Source: an uncultured Litoreibacter sp. (GTDB taxonomy: Bacteria > Pseudomonadota > Alphaproteobacteria > Rhodobacterales > Rhodobacteraceae). Taken from it: a stretch of DNA of 64,000 nt. The notes beneath the pieces were generated by a model. That model worked only from the letters and a program-made list of their open reading frames with translations, did no database searches and was not told where the DNA came from. The number at the start of each line of letters is the position of its first letter. The first letter of the stretch is position 1. This document shows positions 9,004-19,306 of the stretch, piece after piece. The DNA is taken from NCBI RefSeq assembly GCF_947501785.1, contig NZ_CANMXB010000001.1, positions 3,290,501 through 3,354,500 on the forward strand. The letters are read 5' to 3'. The translations under genes were made by a program, and so were the position numbers.

Positions 9004-10593
9004 ATGGCATATGATTATGTGATTGTTGGCGGCGGCTCTGCGGGCTGCGTGATGGCGTCTCGGCTGAGCGAGGACGCTGGCGTGAGCGTTTGTCTCATTG
9101 AGGCAGGCGGTTCCGGGCGCGGCATCTTCGTGCGGGCACCGGCGCTGGTGGCAGGGATGATTTCCGGCAGGCCAAAGATCAACAATTGGGCGTTGCAGAC
9201 CGAACCGCAACCGGGGCTAAATGGGCGGCGCGGGTTCCAGCCGCGCGGCAAGGCGCTGGGCGGATCGAGCGCGATCAACGCGATGCTCTATGTGCGGGGG
9301 CACCCGTCGGATTACGATCAGTGGGCCGATCTGGGGGCGGATGGCTGGGACTGGAACAGCGTGCTGCGGTATTTCAAGAAGTCCGAAGGTAATGCCCGTG
9401 GTGCGGATGATCTGCATGGGGTTGATGGGCCGCTGCAAGTGGGCGATCAGGCCGAGCCGCGCCCAATTGCACATGCGTTTATCGAGGCGGCAGCGGAGAC
9501 GCAGCTGCGCCGGAACGATGATTTCAACGGGCCTGAGCAGGAAGGCGCAGGCCTTTATCAGGTGACGCAGCACTATAGCGGCGCTACGAAGGGCGAGCGG
9601 TGCTCTGCAGCGTCGGCCTATCTGACGGATGCGGTGCTGGCGCGCGGCAACCTGACGGTGATGACCAAAACGCAGGTGGACCGCGTTGAGGTTGAGAATG
9701 GTCGCGCCGTGGCGGTGCGGTTGCGCCGCGGGGCGCGGGTGGAGGCGACGCGGGAGGTGATTCTGTCCGCAGGCGCGTTCGGCTCGCCGCATCTGTTGCT
9801 GCTGTCGGGCATCGGCCCGCGCGATGAGCTGGCGGCGCATGGGGTGGAGGTGGTGCATGAGCTGCCCGGCGTTGGGCAGAACCTGCAGGACCACCTGGAT
9901 TACATCATAAGCTACCATTCCAAGCGGTGTGACGTGGTCGGGCTGAACCCGCGCGGGTTGTGGGATTTGGGCAAGGCCGGTTTGAAGTGGCGCAAGACGG
10001 GCACGGGGCTGTTTGCCTCGCCCATGGCGGAGGGCGGGGCGTTCTTCAAGTCGGACCCTGCGTTGGACAAGCCGGACCTGCAGCTGCATTTCGTGGTGGG
10101 CATCGTCGACGACCACATGCGCAAGATCCATCTGAAGCACGGCTATTCCTGCCATGTCTGCGTGCTGCGGCCCGAAAGCCGGGGCGCGGTCGGGCTGAAC
10201 AGCGCGGACCCGCGTAAGGCGCCGCGGATTGATCCGGGATATCTGACCGACGCGCGGGACCTGCATGTGATGATGAAAGGCGCGCGGGCGATGGAGACGA
10301 TGCTCGAGGCGACACCGCTGGAGCCTTGGCGCGGCAAACGGCTCTACCCGCATGATGGCAGCGACGCGGCGCTGGAGGCGGATATCCGCGCGCGGGTGGA
10401 CACGATTTACCATCCCGTTGGCACCTGCCGGATGGGGCGCGACGAGACGGCGGTGACCGACCCTGCGGGTCGGGTGCATGGCGTGGACGGCCTCAGGGTG
10501 GTGGATGCGTCGCTGATGCCACGGCTGGTGGGGGGCAACACCAACGCGCCGACCATCATGATGGCGGAGAAGATCGCGGATGGGATGCGCTAG
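9004..10593 (+). CDS. GMC-family oxidoreductase (choline dehydrogenase-like)
   Basis: A 529-residue FAD-dependent alcohol oxidase/dehydrogenase. The dinucleotide-binding motif [17 protein letters not shown] is at residues 7-23. GMC signature 1 lies around residue 80 ([16 protein letters not shown]). The catalytic histidine is in [10 protein letters not shown] near residue 470, and the C-terminal partner asparagine is in [10 protein letters not shown]. Substrate cannot be told: there are no betB, betI or transporter neighbours, so choline is not supported over other alcohols. A pair of tandem hairpins follows four bases after the stop. Confidence 0.85.
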   Translation: MAYDYVIVGGGSAGCVMASRLSEDAGVSVCLIEAGGSGRGIFVRAPALVAGMISGRPKINNWALQTEPQPGLNGRRGFQPRGKALGGSSAINAMLYVRGHPSDYDQWADLGADGWDWNSVLRYFKKSEGNARGADDLHGVDGPLQVGDQAEPRPIAHAFIEAAAETQLRRNDDFNGPEQEGAGLYQVTQHYSGATKGERCSAASAYLTDAVLARGNLTVMTKTQVDRVEVENGRAVAVRLRRGARVEATREVILSAGAFGSPHLLLLSGIGPRDELAAHGVEVVHELPGVGQNLQDHLDYIISYHSKRCDVVGLNPRGLWDLGKAGLKWRKTGTGLFASPMAEGGAFFKSDPALDKPDLQLHFVVGIVDDHMRKIHLKHGYSCHVCVLRPESRGAVGLNSADPRKAPRIDPGYLTDARDLHVMMKGARAMETMLEATPLEPWRGKRLYPHDGSDAALEADIRARVDTIYHPVGTCRMGRDETAVTDPAGRVHGVDGLRVVDASLMPRLVGGNTNAPTIMMAEKIADGMR

Positions 10594-10596
10594 CGG

Positions 10597-10643
10597 CAGT
10601 TTCTCGAAGAGAAACTGAAGCCAGAGTTTCGGGGAAACTCTGG
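10597..10643. repeat. Two tandem variable-stem hairpins
   Basis: 10597-10617 has CAGTTTCT arms around CGAAG; 10621-10643 has CCAGAGTTT arms around CGGGG. Both stems pair perfectly and are three bases apart. The first is close in sequence to the first hairpin at 663. They may act as a terminator for the GMC gene, although no T tract follows. Confidence 0.78.
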
Positions 10644-10950
10644 CACCGTTGCGCATAGAAAGACCCGCGCGGCTTGGGGAAGCCGCCCGAACAAGGGGTT
10701 TCTCAAGTTGGGAATGTTAGGGAAGGCGGCGCCGCCGATATGGCCCGTGCCGGACGGGATTTTACCCCGCACCCTATCGGGGGCCCTCGCCCCCGGCTTT
10801 CATCGATGATCGCAAGGTGATCCCCAATAGGTGCCCGGCTTGATTGCCGGACGGGGACCCTGAACCACGTTTTTGACGTCGATCGGGGGTGTATCCCGTT
10901 CGGGTTAGCGAAACCTTAGGCCACCGTGCGCAGGATGCGCGTCTTGCGCA
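10644..10950. other. Non-coding stretch between convergent genes
   Basis: About 300 bases holding several GC-rich dyads (for example GGGGGC...GCCCCC near 10779-10796) but no convincing reading frame. I compared it by eye with SRP RNA, tmRNA and RNase P RNA features and saw no match. It may be repeat debris or carry an unrecognised RNA. Confidence 0.4.
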
Positions 10951-11646
10951 TCACTCGCGCGGCGGGGTGACCAGACCGACCTTAACGGCAGGGCGCTCAA
11001 GGAAACGGTCGAGATAGGCCACAAGGTTGGTGTGGTTGTCCCAGCCGACGACCTCTTTGGTGCCGTAGAAGTCCAGCGCGCGCAGCCACGGGGCAATTGC
11101 GATGTCGGCGATGGAAAACTCTCCGGCGATCCAGTCCTTGCCCTCCAGCTCCTTGTCGAGCACCGCCAGCAGTCGCTTGGCCTCGTCGATGTAGCGCTGT
11201 TGGGGGCGTTTGTCTTCCCACTCGCTGCCTGCGAATTTGGAGAAGAAGCCGAGCTGGCCCAGCATCGGGCCAAGGCCCCCCATCTGGAACATCAGCCATT
11301 GGGTGATATGGGCCTTGTCGGTGGCGGTTTTGCCGATCAGCTTGCCGGATTTCTCGGCCAGATAGAGCAGAATTGCGCCGGATTCGAAAATACCGATAGG
11401 GCCGTCAGGCCCGTTCGGGTCGATGATGGCGGGAATTTTGTTGTTCGGGTTCAGCGACAGGAACTCGGGGCTTTTGACATCGGCATCGGACAGGGTGACC
11501 TTATGCGCCTCGTAGGGGATGCCCATTTCTTCAAGGGCGATGGACACCTTCACGCCGTTTGGCGTCGGAAAGGAATACAGCTGCAGCACAGACGGGTCGG
11601 CGGCAGGCCATTTTTGCGTGATCGGAAAATCGGAGAGTGTGGTCAT
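10951..11646 (-). CDS. Nu-class glutathione S-transferase (YfcG/YghU-like)
   Basis: A 231-residue protein with an N-terminal thioredoxin-fold domain containing YSFPTPNGVKVSIALEE. The TPNG motif is diagnostic of the YfcG/YghU group, whose members act on disulfides with two glutathiones bound. NPNNKIPAI and the ESGAILLYLAEK glutathione-binding motif follow. The all-helical C-terminal domain carries FSIADIAIAPW. It reads away from mscL, about 150 bases apart. Likely role: thiol-disulfide or peroxide chemistry in the cytosol. Confidence 0.88.
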   Translation of the reverse strand: MTTLSDFPITQKWPAADPSVLQLYSFPTPNGVKVSIALEEMGIPYEAHKVTLSDADVKSPEFLSLNPNNKIPAIIDPNGPDGPIGIFESGAILLYLAEKSGKLIGKTATDKAHITQWLMFQMGGLGPMLGQLGFFSKFAGSEWEDKRPQQRYIDEAKRLLAVLDKELEGKDWIAGEFSIADIAIAPWLRALDFYGTKEVVGWDNHTNLVAYLDRFLERPAVKVGLVTPPRE

Positions 11647-11794
11647 GGGGGTAGCCTTTCATGGGTCTCCATCAACTTAGGGGGAATCAAAGAATAAAAA
11701 ACCGCTGTTGTTGTTGAAAAAAGTGCTAAGAACCGTGCGCAGACGCACCCAAGAAGAAAAAGGTGCGCCCAACAGAGAGACAAAAGGACAACAA

Positions 11795-12226
11795 ATGTTA
11801 AGCGAATTCAAAGACTTCATCGCCAAGGGCAATGTTATGGACATGGCCGTTGGTATCATCATCGGGGCGGCGTTCACGGCCATCGTGACCTCGTTGGTCG
11901 GCGACCTGATCAACCCGATCATCGGGCTTGTGTCCGGCGGCGTCGACTTCACGAACAAATATATCACATTGGCGGGTGAAGTGGCCGCAGGCACTTCGCT
12001 GGAAGCCGCACGCGAAGCCGGTGCCAACGTCTTTGCCTGGGGCGCCTTTGTTATGGCCGTCATCAACTTCCTGATCATCGCATGGGTCGTTTTCATGCTG
12101 GTGCGCTATGTCAACAAGGTCAAAGCCGCCGCCGAAGGCCCTGCGGAAGAGGCCGTGGAAGAAGAGGCCGGCCCATCCGAATTGGATGTTTTGCTGGAAA
12201 TTCGGGACTCTTTGGCCAAAGGTTGA
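11795..12226 (+). CDS. mscL: Large-conductance mechanosensitive channel
   Basis: MscL opens under membrane tension to release solutes on osmotic downshock. The 143-residue product starts with the amphipathic helix [20 protein letters not shown], then TM1 ([20 protein letters not shown]) and TM2 (about 85-108), with an acidic cytoplasmic tail ending in the [12 protein letters not shown] helix. ATG 11795 follows AAAGGA by seven bases; the longer open frame upstream is not conserved. The gene appears to be monocistronic. Confidence 0.95.
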   Translation: MLSEFKDFIAKGNVMDMAVGIIIGAAFTAIVTSLVGDLINPIIGLVSGGVDFTNKYITLAGEVAAGTSLEAAREAGANVFAWGAFVMAVINFLIIAWVVFMLVRYVNKVKAAAEGPAEEAVEEEAGPSELDVLLEIRDSLAKG

Positions 12227-12240
12227 GAGACGCGAACGTC

Positions 12241-12265
12241 GGATGGGCTGAGATTCGGCCCATCC
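12241..12265 (+). terminator. Possible terminator hairpin after mscL
   Basis: GGATGGGC pairs with GCCCATCC over a nine-base loop, 14 bases after the mscL stop. A second short GC hairpin follows at once, but the T tract is poor, so termination may be weak. Confidence 0.45.
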
Positions 12266-12389
12266 ACCCCTCGCGGCGAGAGGCTATTTTGCCTCAGTTG
12301 CGCCGCACCGCACACCGGCCATTTCGGCTGAGACCACATTTTAGACGACTGGCTTACTTTATGATTTTTTACGCGAAAGGATTTTTAGT

Positions 12390-13232
12390 ATGGCATTTGA
12401 ACCCGCTGTTATGGACGCAATCAACAAAAAGGCAGATGACCTAGGCTGGCCTGCCCGCGCATTCGCGGCCGTCGTCGAGGTTGAAAGTGGCGGCAAAGCC
12501 TTCAGCACCGTGAATGGCAAACGACTGCCGCTGATCCTGTACGAATACCACGTCTTTTACCGCAATCTGCCACGCCATCAGCGAGACGAGGCGGTTGACC
12601 GCGGGCTGGCCGCCCCGCGCTGGGGCCAAATCCCGTACAAGAAAACCCAATCCGCGCGATACGCGCAGCTCGACCGGGCGAAATCAATCAACAGCGAGGC
12701 GGCCTATATGGCGTGCTCTTGGGGTGTCGGCCAAGTTCTGGGGGAGAATGCGTCCTGGCTGGGGTTCGGCTCTGCCAGGGAATTGGCGGAAACCGCCATG
12801 TCCGGCATTGAAGGCCAGCTTGAGTTGATGGTGCGTTTCATCAAGAAGCGCGGGCTGGTGGACGAACTCAAGGCGCGCGACTGGCGCGGCTTTGCCCGGA
12901 TCTACAACGGCTCTGGGCAGGTGGATCACTATTCACGGCTGATGGCGCGCGCCTACAAGCGGCTGGGCGGCGCGATGCCCGCGGGCAGCGACCTGGAGGA
13001 CGACGTGATCCTGCGGCTCGGCTCAAAGGGGGACGCGGTGTCCGGCTTGCAGCAGAACCTACGACGGCTGGGATACCACCTGATCATCGACGGCGACTTT
13101 GGGCCCGCGACCAAAACCCAAGTCATCGCCTTTCAGCGTGACAACGGGCTGGTCCCGGACGGGATCGCCGGGCCCAGCACTCTGGCGCGGTTTGAGGCGC
13201 TGCTGGGCCGCGACGTGATTTCCGAGCTTTAG
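12390..13232 (+). CDS. N-acetylmuramidase-domain protein with peptidoglycan-binding domain
   Basis: A 280-residue cell-wall hydrolase. Residues about 20-190 match the N-acetylmuramidase (DUF3380-type) fold seen in phage endolysins, with the likely catalytic glutamate in VVEVESGG and the CSWGVGQVLG and ARIYNGSG motifs. Residues about 205-275 are a PG_binding_1 domain (LRLGSKGDAVSGLQQNLRRLG). There is no signal peptide, as in phage lysins and gene-transfer-agent-type enzymes, so release may need a holin, or it may be a domesticated prophage gene. It overlaps the end of the convergent DUF1330 gene by four bases. Confidence 0.82.
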   Translation: MAFEPAVMDAINKKADDLGWPARAFAAVVEVESGGKAFSTVNGKRLPLILYEYHVFYRNLPRHQRDEAVDRGLAAPRWGQIPYKKTQSARYAQLDRAKSINSEAAYMACSWGVGQVLGENASWLGFGSARELAETAMSGIEGQLELMVRFIKKRGLVDELKARDWRGFARIYNGSGQVDHYSRLMARAYKRLGGAMPAGSDLEDDVILRLGSKGDAVSGLQQNLRRLGYHLIIDGDFGPATKTQVIAFQRDNGLVPDGIAGPSTLARFEALLGRDVISEL

Positions 13233-13516
13233 GCTCCGAACAGGACGATATTCGACACGCCGCTGCCTTGGCGCAGCGCATGTGTGTCTTGCAGGTCCGG
13301 GTCATTGTGCCAGGCCATGGCCGCGTCGCGGTCGGGGAAAGCAAGGATCGCGGCGAGCGTCGGGACACTCATGTCCCCCTCCAACACCACCAATTCAGGC
13401 GACGCCTGAATGACGGTGCCGCCATGTTTGGCCAAGGCATCCGCACCTTTTTCGCGATAGGCGGCCATTTTTTCGGGGTTGGTTACGTGAATATAGGCAA
13501 CGGCGTGTATGGTCAT
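13229..13516 (-). CDS. DUF1330 family protein
   Basis: A 95-residue dimeric alpha-beta barrel-type protein starting MTIHAVAYIHVTNPEKMAAYREK, with the conserved LEGD and FPDRDAAMAWHNDPD stretch of DUF1330. Function unknown in general. It is divergent from the LysR-type regulator starting about 100 bases away, so it is a likely target of that regulator (inference from arrangement). Confidence 0.8.
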   Translation of the reverse strand: MTIHAVAYIHVTNPEKMAAYREKGADALAKHGGTVIQASPELVVLEGDMSVPTLAAILAFPDRDAAMAWHNDPDLQDTHALRQGSGVSNIVLFGA

Positions 13517-13617
13517 TTGGGCGTGCTCCTGTGTTGTGGTGCCAAGGAGATACGGCGCCGGCGGGGTGATGAATACCGCTCAACATTGCGCTTTCGATGT
13601 GCGATACTGCACAGGCT

Positions 13618-14492
13618 ATGCTGGATTGGAATGACCTCAGATACGTGCTTGAAACTGTCCGCCAAGGCGGGCTGAGCGGTGCCGCGCGGACCTTGAAGGT
13701 GAACCACGCGACCGTGTCGCGGCGGATTGCAGCGGCAGAAGCCGCGATGGGTGCGCGGCTCTTTGACCGATTGCCGGGCGGCTATCGGCCGACCGATGCG
13801 GGACTGGAAGCAGCGCGGGCGGCAGAGCAGATGGAACAATCCAGCACTGCGTTAGGCCTGTCGATCGCGGCCCGAGACCGGCAATTGCGCGGCACGCTGA
13901 AGATCACCGCGCCGCAGCTGATGGTGGAACGCGTGCTGGCCCCGATCCTGCTGGATTTCCGGGCCGCGCAACCGGAGATTGACGTCGAGGTTGTTGCCAC
14001 CAATGAGGTTCTGAACCTCGCGCAGCGCGAGGCCGATGTCGCGTTCCGCTTTGGCACCGCGCCGTCGCCAACTTTGGTGGGCGTGCGCATGACCGAACAA
14101 AAGGCCGCCGCCTATGTCGGGCTGGCGCAGTTGGAGCGGCTGAAAGCCGACCCATCCCTGCCACTGGATTGGATAAAATTCGCCCATTGGCCGGGACTGC
14201 CGAAGGAGATCACCTCGGTCTGGCCGCACCGCCGTGTGACGCTGGTGGTGGATGATATGATCGCCGCCATCGGCGCAGTGCGCGCGGGCATCGGGGCGAC
14301 CCGCATGGCCTGCTTTCTGGGCGACACCGACCCCGAATTGGCGCGACTGCCCCGGGTGGCGCTATTTGACTACGCGCCCATCTGGCTGCTGACCCATCCC
14401 GACCTGAAGGACGTGCCGCGGGTGGCGGTCTTCATGCAGTTCGCCGCCGCCCGCATCCGCAAAATGCGTCCCTTCTTCGAAGGCCAGAAGGG

Positions 14493-14496
<4 letters not shown>
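13618..14496 (+). CDS. LysR-type transcriptional regulator
   Basis: A 292-residue regulator with an N-terminal winged helix (MLDWNDLRYVLETVRQGGLSG, then ARTLKVNHATVSRRIAAAE) and a C-terminal periplasmic-binding-like effector domain from about residue 90. ATG 13618 fits the family N-terminus; ATG 13597 would add seven residues. It is divergent from the DUF1330 gene and probably autoregulated from the shared spacer. Its stop overlaps the convergent ald by four bases. The effector is unknown. Confidence 0.85.
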
Positions 14497-15611
<1,115 letters not shown>

Positions 15612-15747
15612 TGGGGGGTTCTCCAGCGTGACATGTTTTGTTGACGGTAAGCCGGGGCGGACGGGATATTTGTGAAATGACATGCCCTTGTTTTCGCTAA
15701 TATGACTAATTATTCGAATTTCAACCGACAAGTTCGAAGGAAACGTC
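15612..15747. promoter_or_regulatory. ald / Lrp-type regulator divergent control region
   Basis: A 136-base spacer with a markedly AT-rich core at about 15690-15725 (CTAATATGACTAATTATTCG). On the ald strand, TTGAAA and TATTAG are separated by 16 bases within it, a plausible promoter. Lrp-family proteins bind such AT-rich degenerate sites. The binding site is inferred, not shown. Confidence 0.5.
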
Positions 15748-16212
15748 ATGTACAATGAGATCGACGAAACAGACGCCCGCATCCTGACCGTTTTGCAGAA
15801 GCGGGGCCGCATCTCTAACGCCGATCTGGCGGAGAAGGTGAACCTGTCCGCCTCCGCCTGCCACCGTCGGGTCGCTCGGCTGGAGCGGGAGAAGATTATC
15901 CGCGACTATGTGGCGCTATTGGACCCGCGCAAGGTGGACCGCCCGACGACCGTGTTTGTGGAGATCACGCTGAGCGGGCAGGCCGACGAGGTGCTGGACG
16001 CGTTCGAGCGCGAAGTTGCCCGCGTGCCGGAGGTGCTGGAATGCCACCTGATGGCGGGGAGCGCGGATTACCTGCTGAAGGTGGTGGCGGCTGACACCGA
16101 GGATTTCGCCCGCATCCATCGCCGGTCCCTTGCGCGGTTGCCGGGCGTGGCACAGATGCAGTCCAGTTTTGCGCTGCGCACAGTGTTCAAAACGACCGCC
16201 TTGCCGATTTAG
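15748..16212 (+). CDS. Lrp/AsnC-family regulator, probably of ald
   Basis: A 154-residue protein. The N-terminal helix-turn-helix spans about 8-55 (ILTVLQKRGRISNADLAEKVNLSASACHRRVARLE) and the C-terminal RAM ligand-binding domain about 65-145 (VFVEITLSGQAD, then ECHLMAGSADYLLKV). These proteins form octamers and sense amino acids. Divergence from ald makes it the likely alanine-responsive regulator (inference). It ends at the convergent azlD-like gene with a four-base overlap. Confidence 0.9.
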   Translation: MYNEIDETDARILTVLQKRGRISNADLAEKVNLSASACHRRVARLEREKIIRDYVALLDPRKVDRPTTVFVEITLSGQADEVLDAFEREVARVPEVLECHLMAGSADYLLKVVAADTEDFARIHRRSLARLPGVAQMQSSFALRTVFKTTALPI

Positions 16213-16538
16213 CCCAGCAAGTACCCCAACCCGAAGAACACCGCCGCCCCGCCCAACATGGCACGCACCACGCCTTTGGTGGTGTAGCCGATGACGACCG
16301 TGACGACCGCAGCCGCCAGCCATTCAAGGCTGATCTCGCCCCCCTCGGAGGCGGGCCACAGCACCAAGGGGGCCACCAGCCCCGGCAAAATCGCGACCGA
16401 GGTGTAGCGCAGGTGGCGTAGCACCCAGGGCGGCATCGGGCGCTTGCCGATGATGCCGAGGAACGAGAACCGCACCAGAAAGGTCCCGACCCCAAGGGCC
16501 GCGATGATCCCCCAAATTTGCCCGTCGGTGTAGTTCAT
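16209..16538 (-). CDS. AzlD-family branched-chain amino acid export subunit
   Basis: A 109-residue membrane protein with three to four hydrophobic helices (starting at WGIIAALGVGTFLVRFSF) and the AzlD-type RYTSVAILPGLVAP motif. It partners with AzlC in exporting branched-chain amino acids (BrnFE-like). ATG 16538 follows AAGGCGG. It overlaps the azlC gene by four bases, so translation is coupled. Confidence 0.85.
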   Translation of the reverse strand: MNYTDGQIWGIIAALGVGTFLVRFSFLGIIGKRPMPPWVLRHLRYTSVAILPGLVAPLVLWPASEGGEISLEWLAAAVVTVVIGYTTKGVVRAMLGGAAVFFGLGYLLG

Positions 16539-17233
16539 TGCGTCCGCCTTTCGACCTCGGCGCCTGCCATCATGGCGCAGACCGCCGCGATCAGCAGGCC
16601 AAGGTTCAGCGGCACCCAATAAAGACCCAGCGCTAGGATGATTGACACCAGCGCCGCCACAATATGCGCGCGCGTGCGCAGCGCCGGGGCCACCATTGCC
16701 AGAAAGGCGATGGGCAGGATGAAGGCCAGGTCAAACTCCGCCGGTATCTGGTCGCCGACGACCGCGCCCAGATAGGTGAAGCCGAACCACAGGGGGCAAA
16801 TCGGAGTGGACACCCCCGCGAAATAGGCCAGCTTCTCGGGCAGGGTCATGTCTGGCCGGTCCTCATATTCGGCGTTGGCCATCACATAGCCCTGATCCAC
16901 CAGAAAGTAGGAGATCACGGCCCGCTGCCACATCGGCGCGGCCCCCAGATGCGGGGTGATGGAGGCCGAATACATCGCCATACGCAGATTAACGGCAAGC
17001 GCAGAGATCAGTACCACCACCACCGGCGCGTTCTCCGACATGAATTGCAGCGCCGCGAATTGCGACGCGCCGGCCACCACCAGCACTGAGAACCCCATGA
17101 CCTGGCTCAAGGGTAACCCCGCCTCGGTCGCCACGACGCCGAACAGCATGGCAAAGGGGATGACCACGATCACAAAAGGCAGCGCCCGCGTAAGTCCTAG
17201 CCAGTAAGTCGTTTTCGAGGTGGAAGAGGTCAT
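16535..17233 (-). CDS. AzlC-family branched-chain amino acid permease
   Basis: A 232-residue inner-membrane protein with about seven hydrophobic segments and the AzlC hallmark GASQFAALQFM near residue 55. The NLRMAMYSASITPHLG loop follows. With AzlD it forms the BrnFE-type exporter of leucine, isoleucine, valine or analogues. Its gene is divergent from fdhD by 60 bases. Substrate range cannot be read from sequence. Confidence 0.87.
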   Translation of the reverse strand: MTSSTSKTTYWLGLTRALPFVIVVIPFAMLFGVVATEAGLPLSQVMGFSVLVVAGASQFAALQFMSENAPVVVVLISALAVNLRMAMYSASITPHLGAAPMWQRAVISYFLVDQGYVMANAEYEDRPDMTLPEKLAYFAGVSTPICPLWFGFTYLGAVVGDQIPAEFDLAFILPIAFLAMVAPALRTRAHIVAALVSIILALGLYWVPLNLGLLIAAVCAMMAGAEVERRTQ

Positions 17234-17292
17234 GCGCCCGCCCTATGATCTGTCTTGGCCCGCAAGGGACCTCAGGGCGGAGGGAAGGTCAA

Positions 17293-18168
17293 ATGCCAAA
17301 TCGTGATAGCGCCTATTTGATTGCGCCATCCCCCGCGCGGGACGGGCTGACGCGCGGGGTGACCGGCGTGGACCATCAGGGCGAAACCCAAGACATCCGT
17401 GTGGTCGAAGAACGCCCGCTGACCATTTTCCTGAATTCCCGCGAAATCGTCACCGCCATGACCATCGGGGACTACCCCGACTATCTGGCGCTGGGCTTCC
17501 TGCGCAATCAGGCGATGCTGACAGATGCGGATGAGGTCACCGGCATTGAGTATGACGAGGAGCTTGGCGTCGTGGTGGTGCGCACCACCGTGGAGACCGA
17601 CCATGAGGAGAAACTCGCGAAGAAAACCCGCACCTCCGGCTGCGCGGTCGGCACCGTCTTTGGCGACATGATGGAAGAACTTGAGGGGCTGACGCTGCCC
17701 GATGCGCAGGTCAAAACATCCGATCTTTACGCCTTGGCCGCAACGATCAACACCACGCCCAGCCTCTATCTGGAGGCCGGTGCGATCCATGGCACGGTGC
17801 TCTCCCAAGGCGCGCGGCCATTGGTCTATATGGAAGACGTGGGCCGCCATAATGCCGTCGACAAGGTGGCGGGCTGGATGCAGGCCGAGGGCGCAAGTGC
17901 CGCCGACAAAACGCTTTACACCACGGGGCGTCTGACCTCGGAAATGGTGATGAAATGCGCGCTGATGGGCATCCCGGTGCTGGCCTCGCGCTCGGGCTTC
18001 ACGGCCTGGGGTGTCGAGTTGGCGCAGCAGGTGGGCCTGACGCTGATTGGCCGGATGCGCGGGCAGCGGTTCATGTGCCTGTCCGGCGCGGACCGGCTGG
18101 TTTGGGACGCGGACCCCTCGGCTGTGGCCGACGATCCCAAACGCGCCCGCAGAAAGAGCGCTACATGA
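17293..18168 (+). CDS. fdhD: Formate dehydrogenase accessory sulfurtransferase FdhD
   Basis: Transfers sulfur to the bis-MGD cofactor of formate dehydrogenase. The 291-residue product has the family motifs EERPLTIFLN, DYPDYLALGFL and EDVGRHNAVDKVAGW, plus the C-terminal STxSGFTAWGVELA-like stretch (ASRSGFTAWG). The cysteine loop reads TRTSGCAVG: only the first cysteine of the usual CxxC is present, the second being glycine. ATG 17293 follows GGAGGGAAGG. It heads the molybdenum-cofactor cluster. Confidence 0.92.
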   Translation: MPNRDSAYLIAPSPARDGLTRGVTGVDHQGETQDIRVVEERPLTIFLNSREIVTAMTIGDYPDYLALGFLRNQAMLTDADEVTGIEYDEELGVVVVRTTVETDHEEKLAKKTRTSGCAVGTVFGDMMEELEGLTLPDAQVKTSDLYALAATINTTPSLYLEAGAIHGTVLSQGARPLVYMEDVGRHNAVDKVAGWMQAEGASAADKTLYTTGRLTSEMVMKCALMGIPVLASRSGFTAWGVELAQQVGLTLIGRMRGQRFMCLSGADRLVWDADPSAVADDPKRARRKSAT

Positions 18169-18171
18169 CAG

Positions 18172-18210
18172 TTTCATCTTGGCAAAAATATGCCCCCCGG
18201 AGGGCCCGCT
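18172..18210 (-). repeat. Fragment of the ~100-bp intergenic element
   Basis: Read on the minus strand it gives GCGGGCCCTCCGGGGGGCAT followed by ATTTTTGCCAAGATGAA, matching the right half of the elements at 25349 and 21470 in inverted orientation. It fills the fdhD-mobA gap. Confidence 0.55.
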
Positions 18211-18212
18211 AA

Positions 18213-18815
18213 ATGCAGCAACCCGCGGGTGTAATTCTGGCAGGCGGCCAATCGCGCCGCATGGGCGGCGGCGACAAAGGGATGCTGCGCCTTGGCGGGC
18301 AGACCCTGCTGGAGCGCGTCACCGAAAGGTTGGAGCCGCAGGTGGCAGAGCTGGCGCTGAACGCCAATGGCAACCCCGCCCGGTTCGGCACCGCGCTGCC
18401 GGTGGTTGCAGATAGTATCGACGGCTTTGCGGGTCCATTGGCGGGCGTGCTGGCCGGCATGGACTGGGCCGCCTCACGTGGCCACAGCCATATCGTCACC
18501 GCCGCCGCCGACACGCCGTTTTTTCCCTGCGATCTGGTGCCGTATTTGATGCTGGCGGCGGAAACCGCCCCTATTGCTTTGGCGGCCACGCCGGACCCGG
18601 AACGGGGCATGTCGCGCCACCCGACCTTCGGGCTATGGCCAGTGGACCTACGCGACGACCTGCGTGCCGCGCTAGAAGATGGCGTGCGCAAGGTGGTGCA
18701 ATGGACCGACCGGCATGGCATGGCGCTGGCCGAGTTCGGGGTCACGCCGTTTGACCCGTTCTTCAACGTCAACACGCCGGATGACATGGCGCAGGCGGAG
18801 GCGTATCTGGCATGA
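18213..18815 (+). CDS. mobA: Molybdenum cofactor guanylyltransferase
   Basis: Attaches GMP to molybdopterin to make the MGD cofactor. The 200-residue product has the nucleotidyltransferase signature VILAGGQSRRMGGGDKGML at residues 7-25, and AADTPFFPCDLV with the metal-binding aspartate near residue 99. FNVNTPDD closes the family pattern. It overlaps mobB by four bases. fdhD, just upstream, serves the same cofactor. Confidence 0.94.
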   Translation: MQQPAGVILAGGQSRRMGGGDKGMLRLGGQTLLERVTERLEPQVAELALNANGNPARFGTALPVVADSIDGFAGPLAGVLAGMDWAASRGHSHIVTAAADTPFFPCDLVPYLMLAAETAPIALAATPDPERGMSRHPTFGLWPVDLRDDLRAALEDGVRKVVQWTDRHGMALAEFGVTPFDPFFNVNTPDDMAQAEAYLA

Positions 18816-19306
18816 AGGTTTTCGGCGTCACCGGCTGGAAGAATTCCGGCAAAACCGGTCTGATGGAGCGGCTGGTGGCGGAGTTCGTGTCACGTGGCCT
18901 GACCGTTTCGACCCTGAAACACGCCCATCACAGCTTTGACGTGGACCGCCCCGGCAAGGACAGTGACCGGCACCGGGTCGCGGGCGCGCATCAGGTGTTG
19001 CTATCCTCGTCCAACCGCTGGGCCCTGATGACCGAGCTGCGCGGGGCGGATGAGCCGCCTCTGGCAGAATTGTTGGCGAAATTGTCACCGGTCGATCTTG
19101 TGCTGGTAGAGGGCTACAAACGCGACCGGCACCCCAAGATCGAGGCGCATCGCGGCGAGACCGGCCAGCCGCTGATTGCCCCGGGCGACCCCACGATCCG
19201 GGCCGTCGCCAGCGACGAGGAACTTCCTGATCTGGACATCCCTGTGATTGATCTCGATGACACCACCGGCATTGCCAATTTCATCGCGGGGCAGCTGGAA
19301 TTATGA
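18812..19306 (+). CDS. mobB: Molybdopterin-guanine dinucleotide biosynthesis adaptor MobB
   Basis: A 164-residue P-loop GTP-binding protein with the Walker A motif GWKNSGKTGLM at residues 8-18, followed by TLKHAHHSFDVD and the VDLVLVEGYKRD motif with its conserved family pattern. It assists MobA in MGD formation. It overlaps both neighbours by four bases, so the cluster is translated as a coupled unit. Confidence 0.93.
   Translation: MKVFGVTGWKNSGKTGLMERLVAEFVSRGLTVSTLKHAHHSFDVDRPGKDSDRHRVAGAHQVLLSSSNRWALMTELRGADEPPLAELLAKLSPVDLVLVEGYKRDRHPKIEAHRGETGQPLIAPGDPTIRAVASDEELPDLDIPVIDLDDTTGIANFIAGQLEL

Noticed and set aside
9217-10656. 479-codon open frame antisense to the GMC oxidoreductase
   Set aside because: It is a high-GC shadow frame. 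The plus strand shows all GMC catalytic motifs, while the antisense product is rich in His/Arg/Gln with no family features.
10644-10950. Possible structured RNA (SRP, tmRNA or RNase P RNA)
   Set aside because: GC dyads are present but none of the conserved cores of those RNAs could be read, so no RNA gene is claimed.
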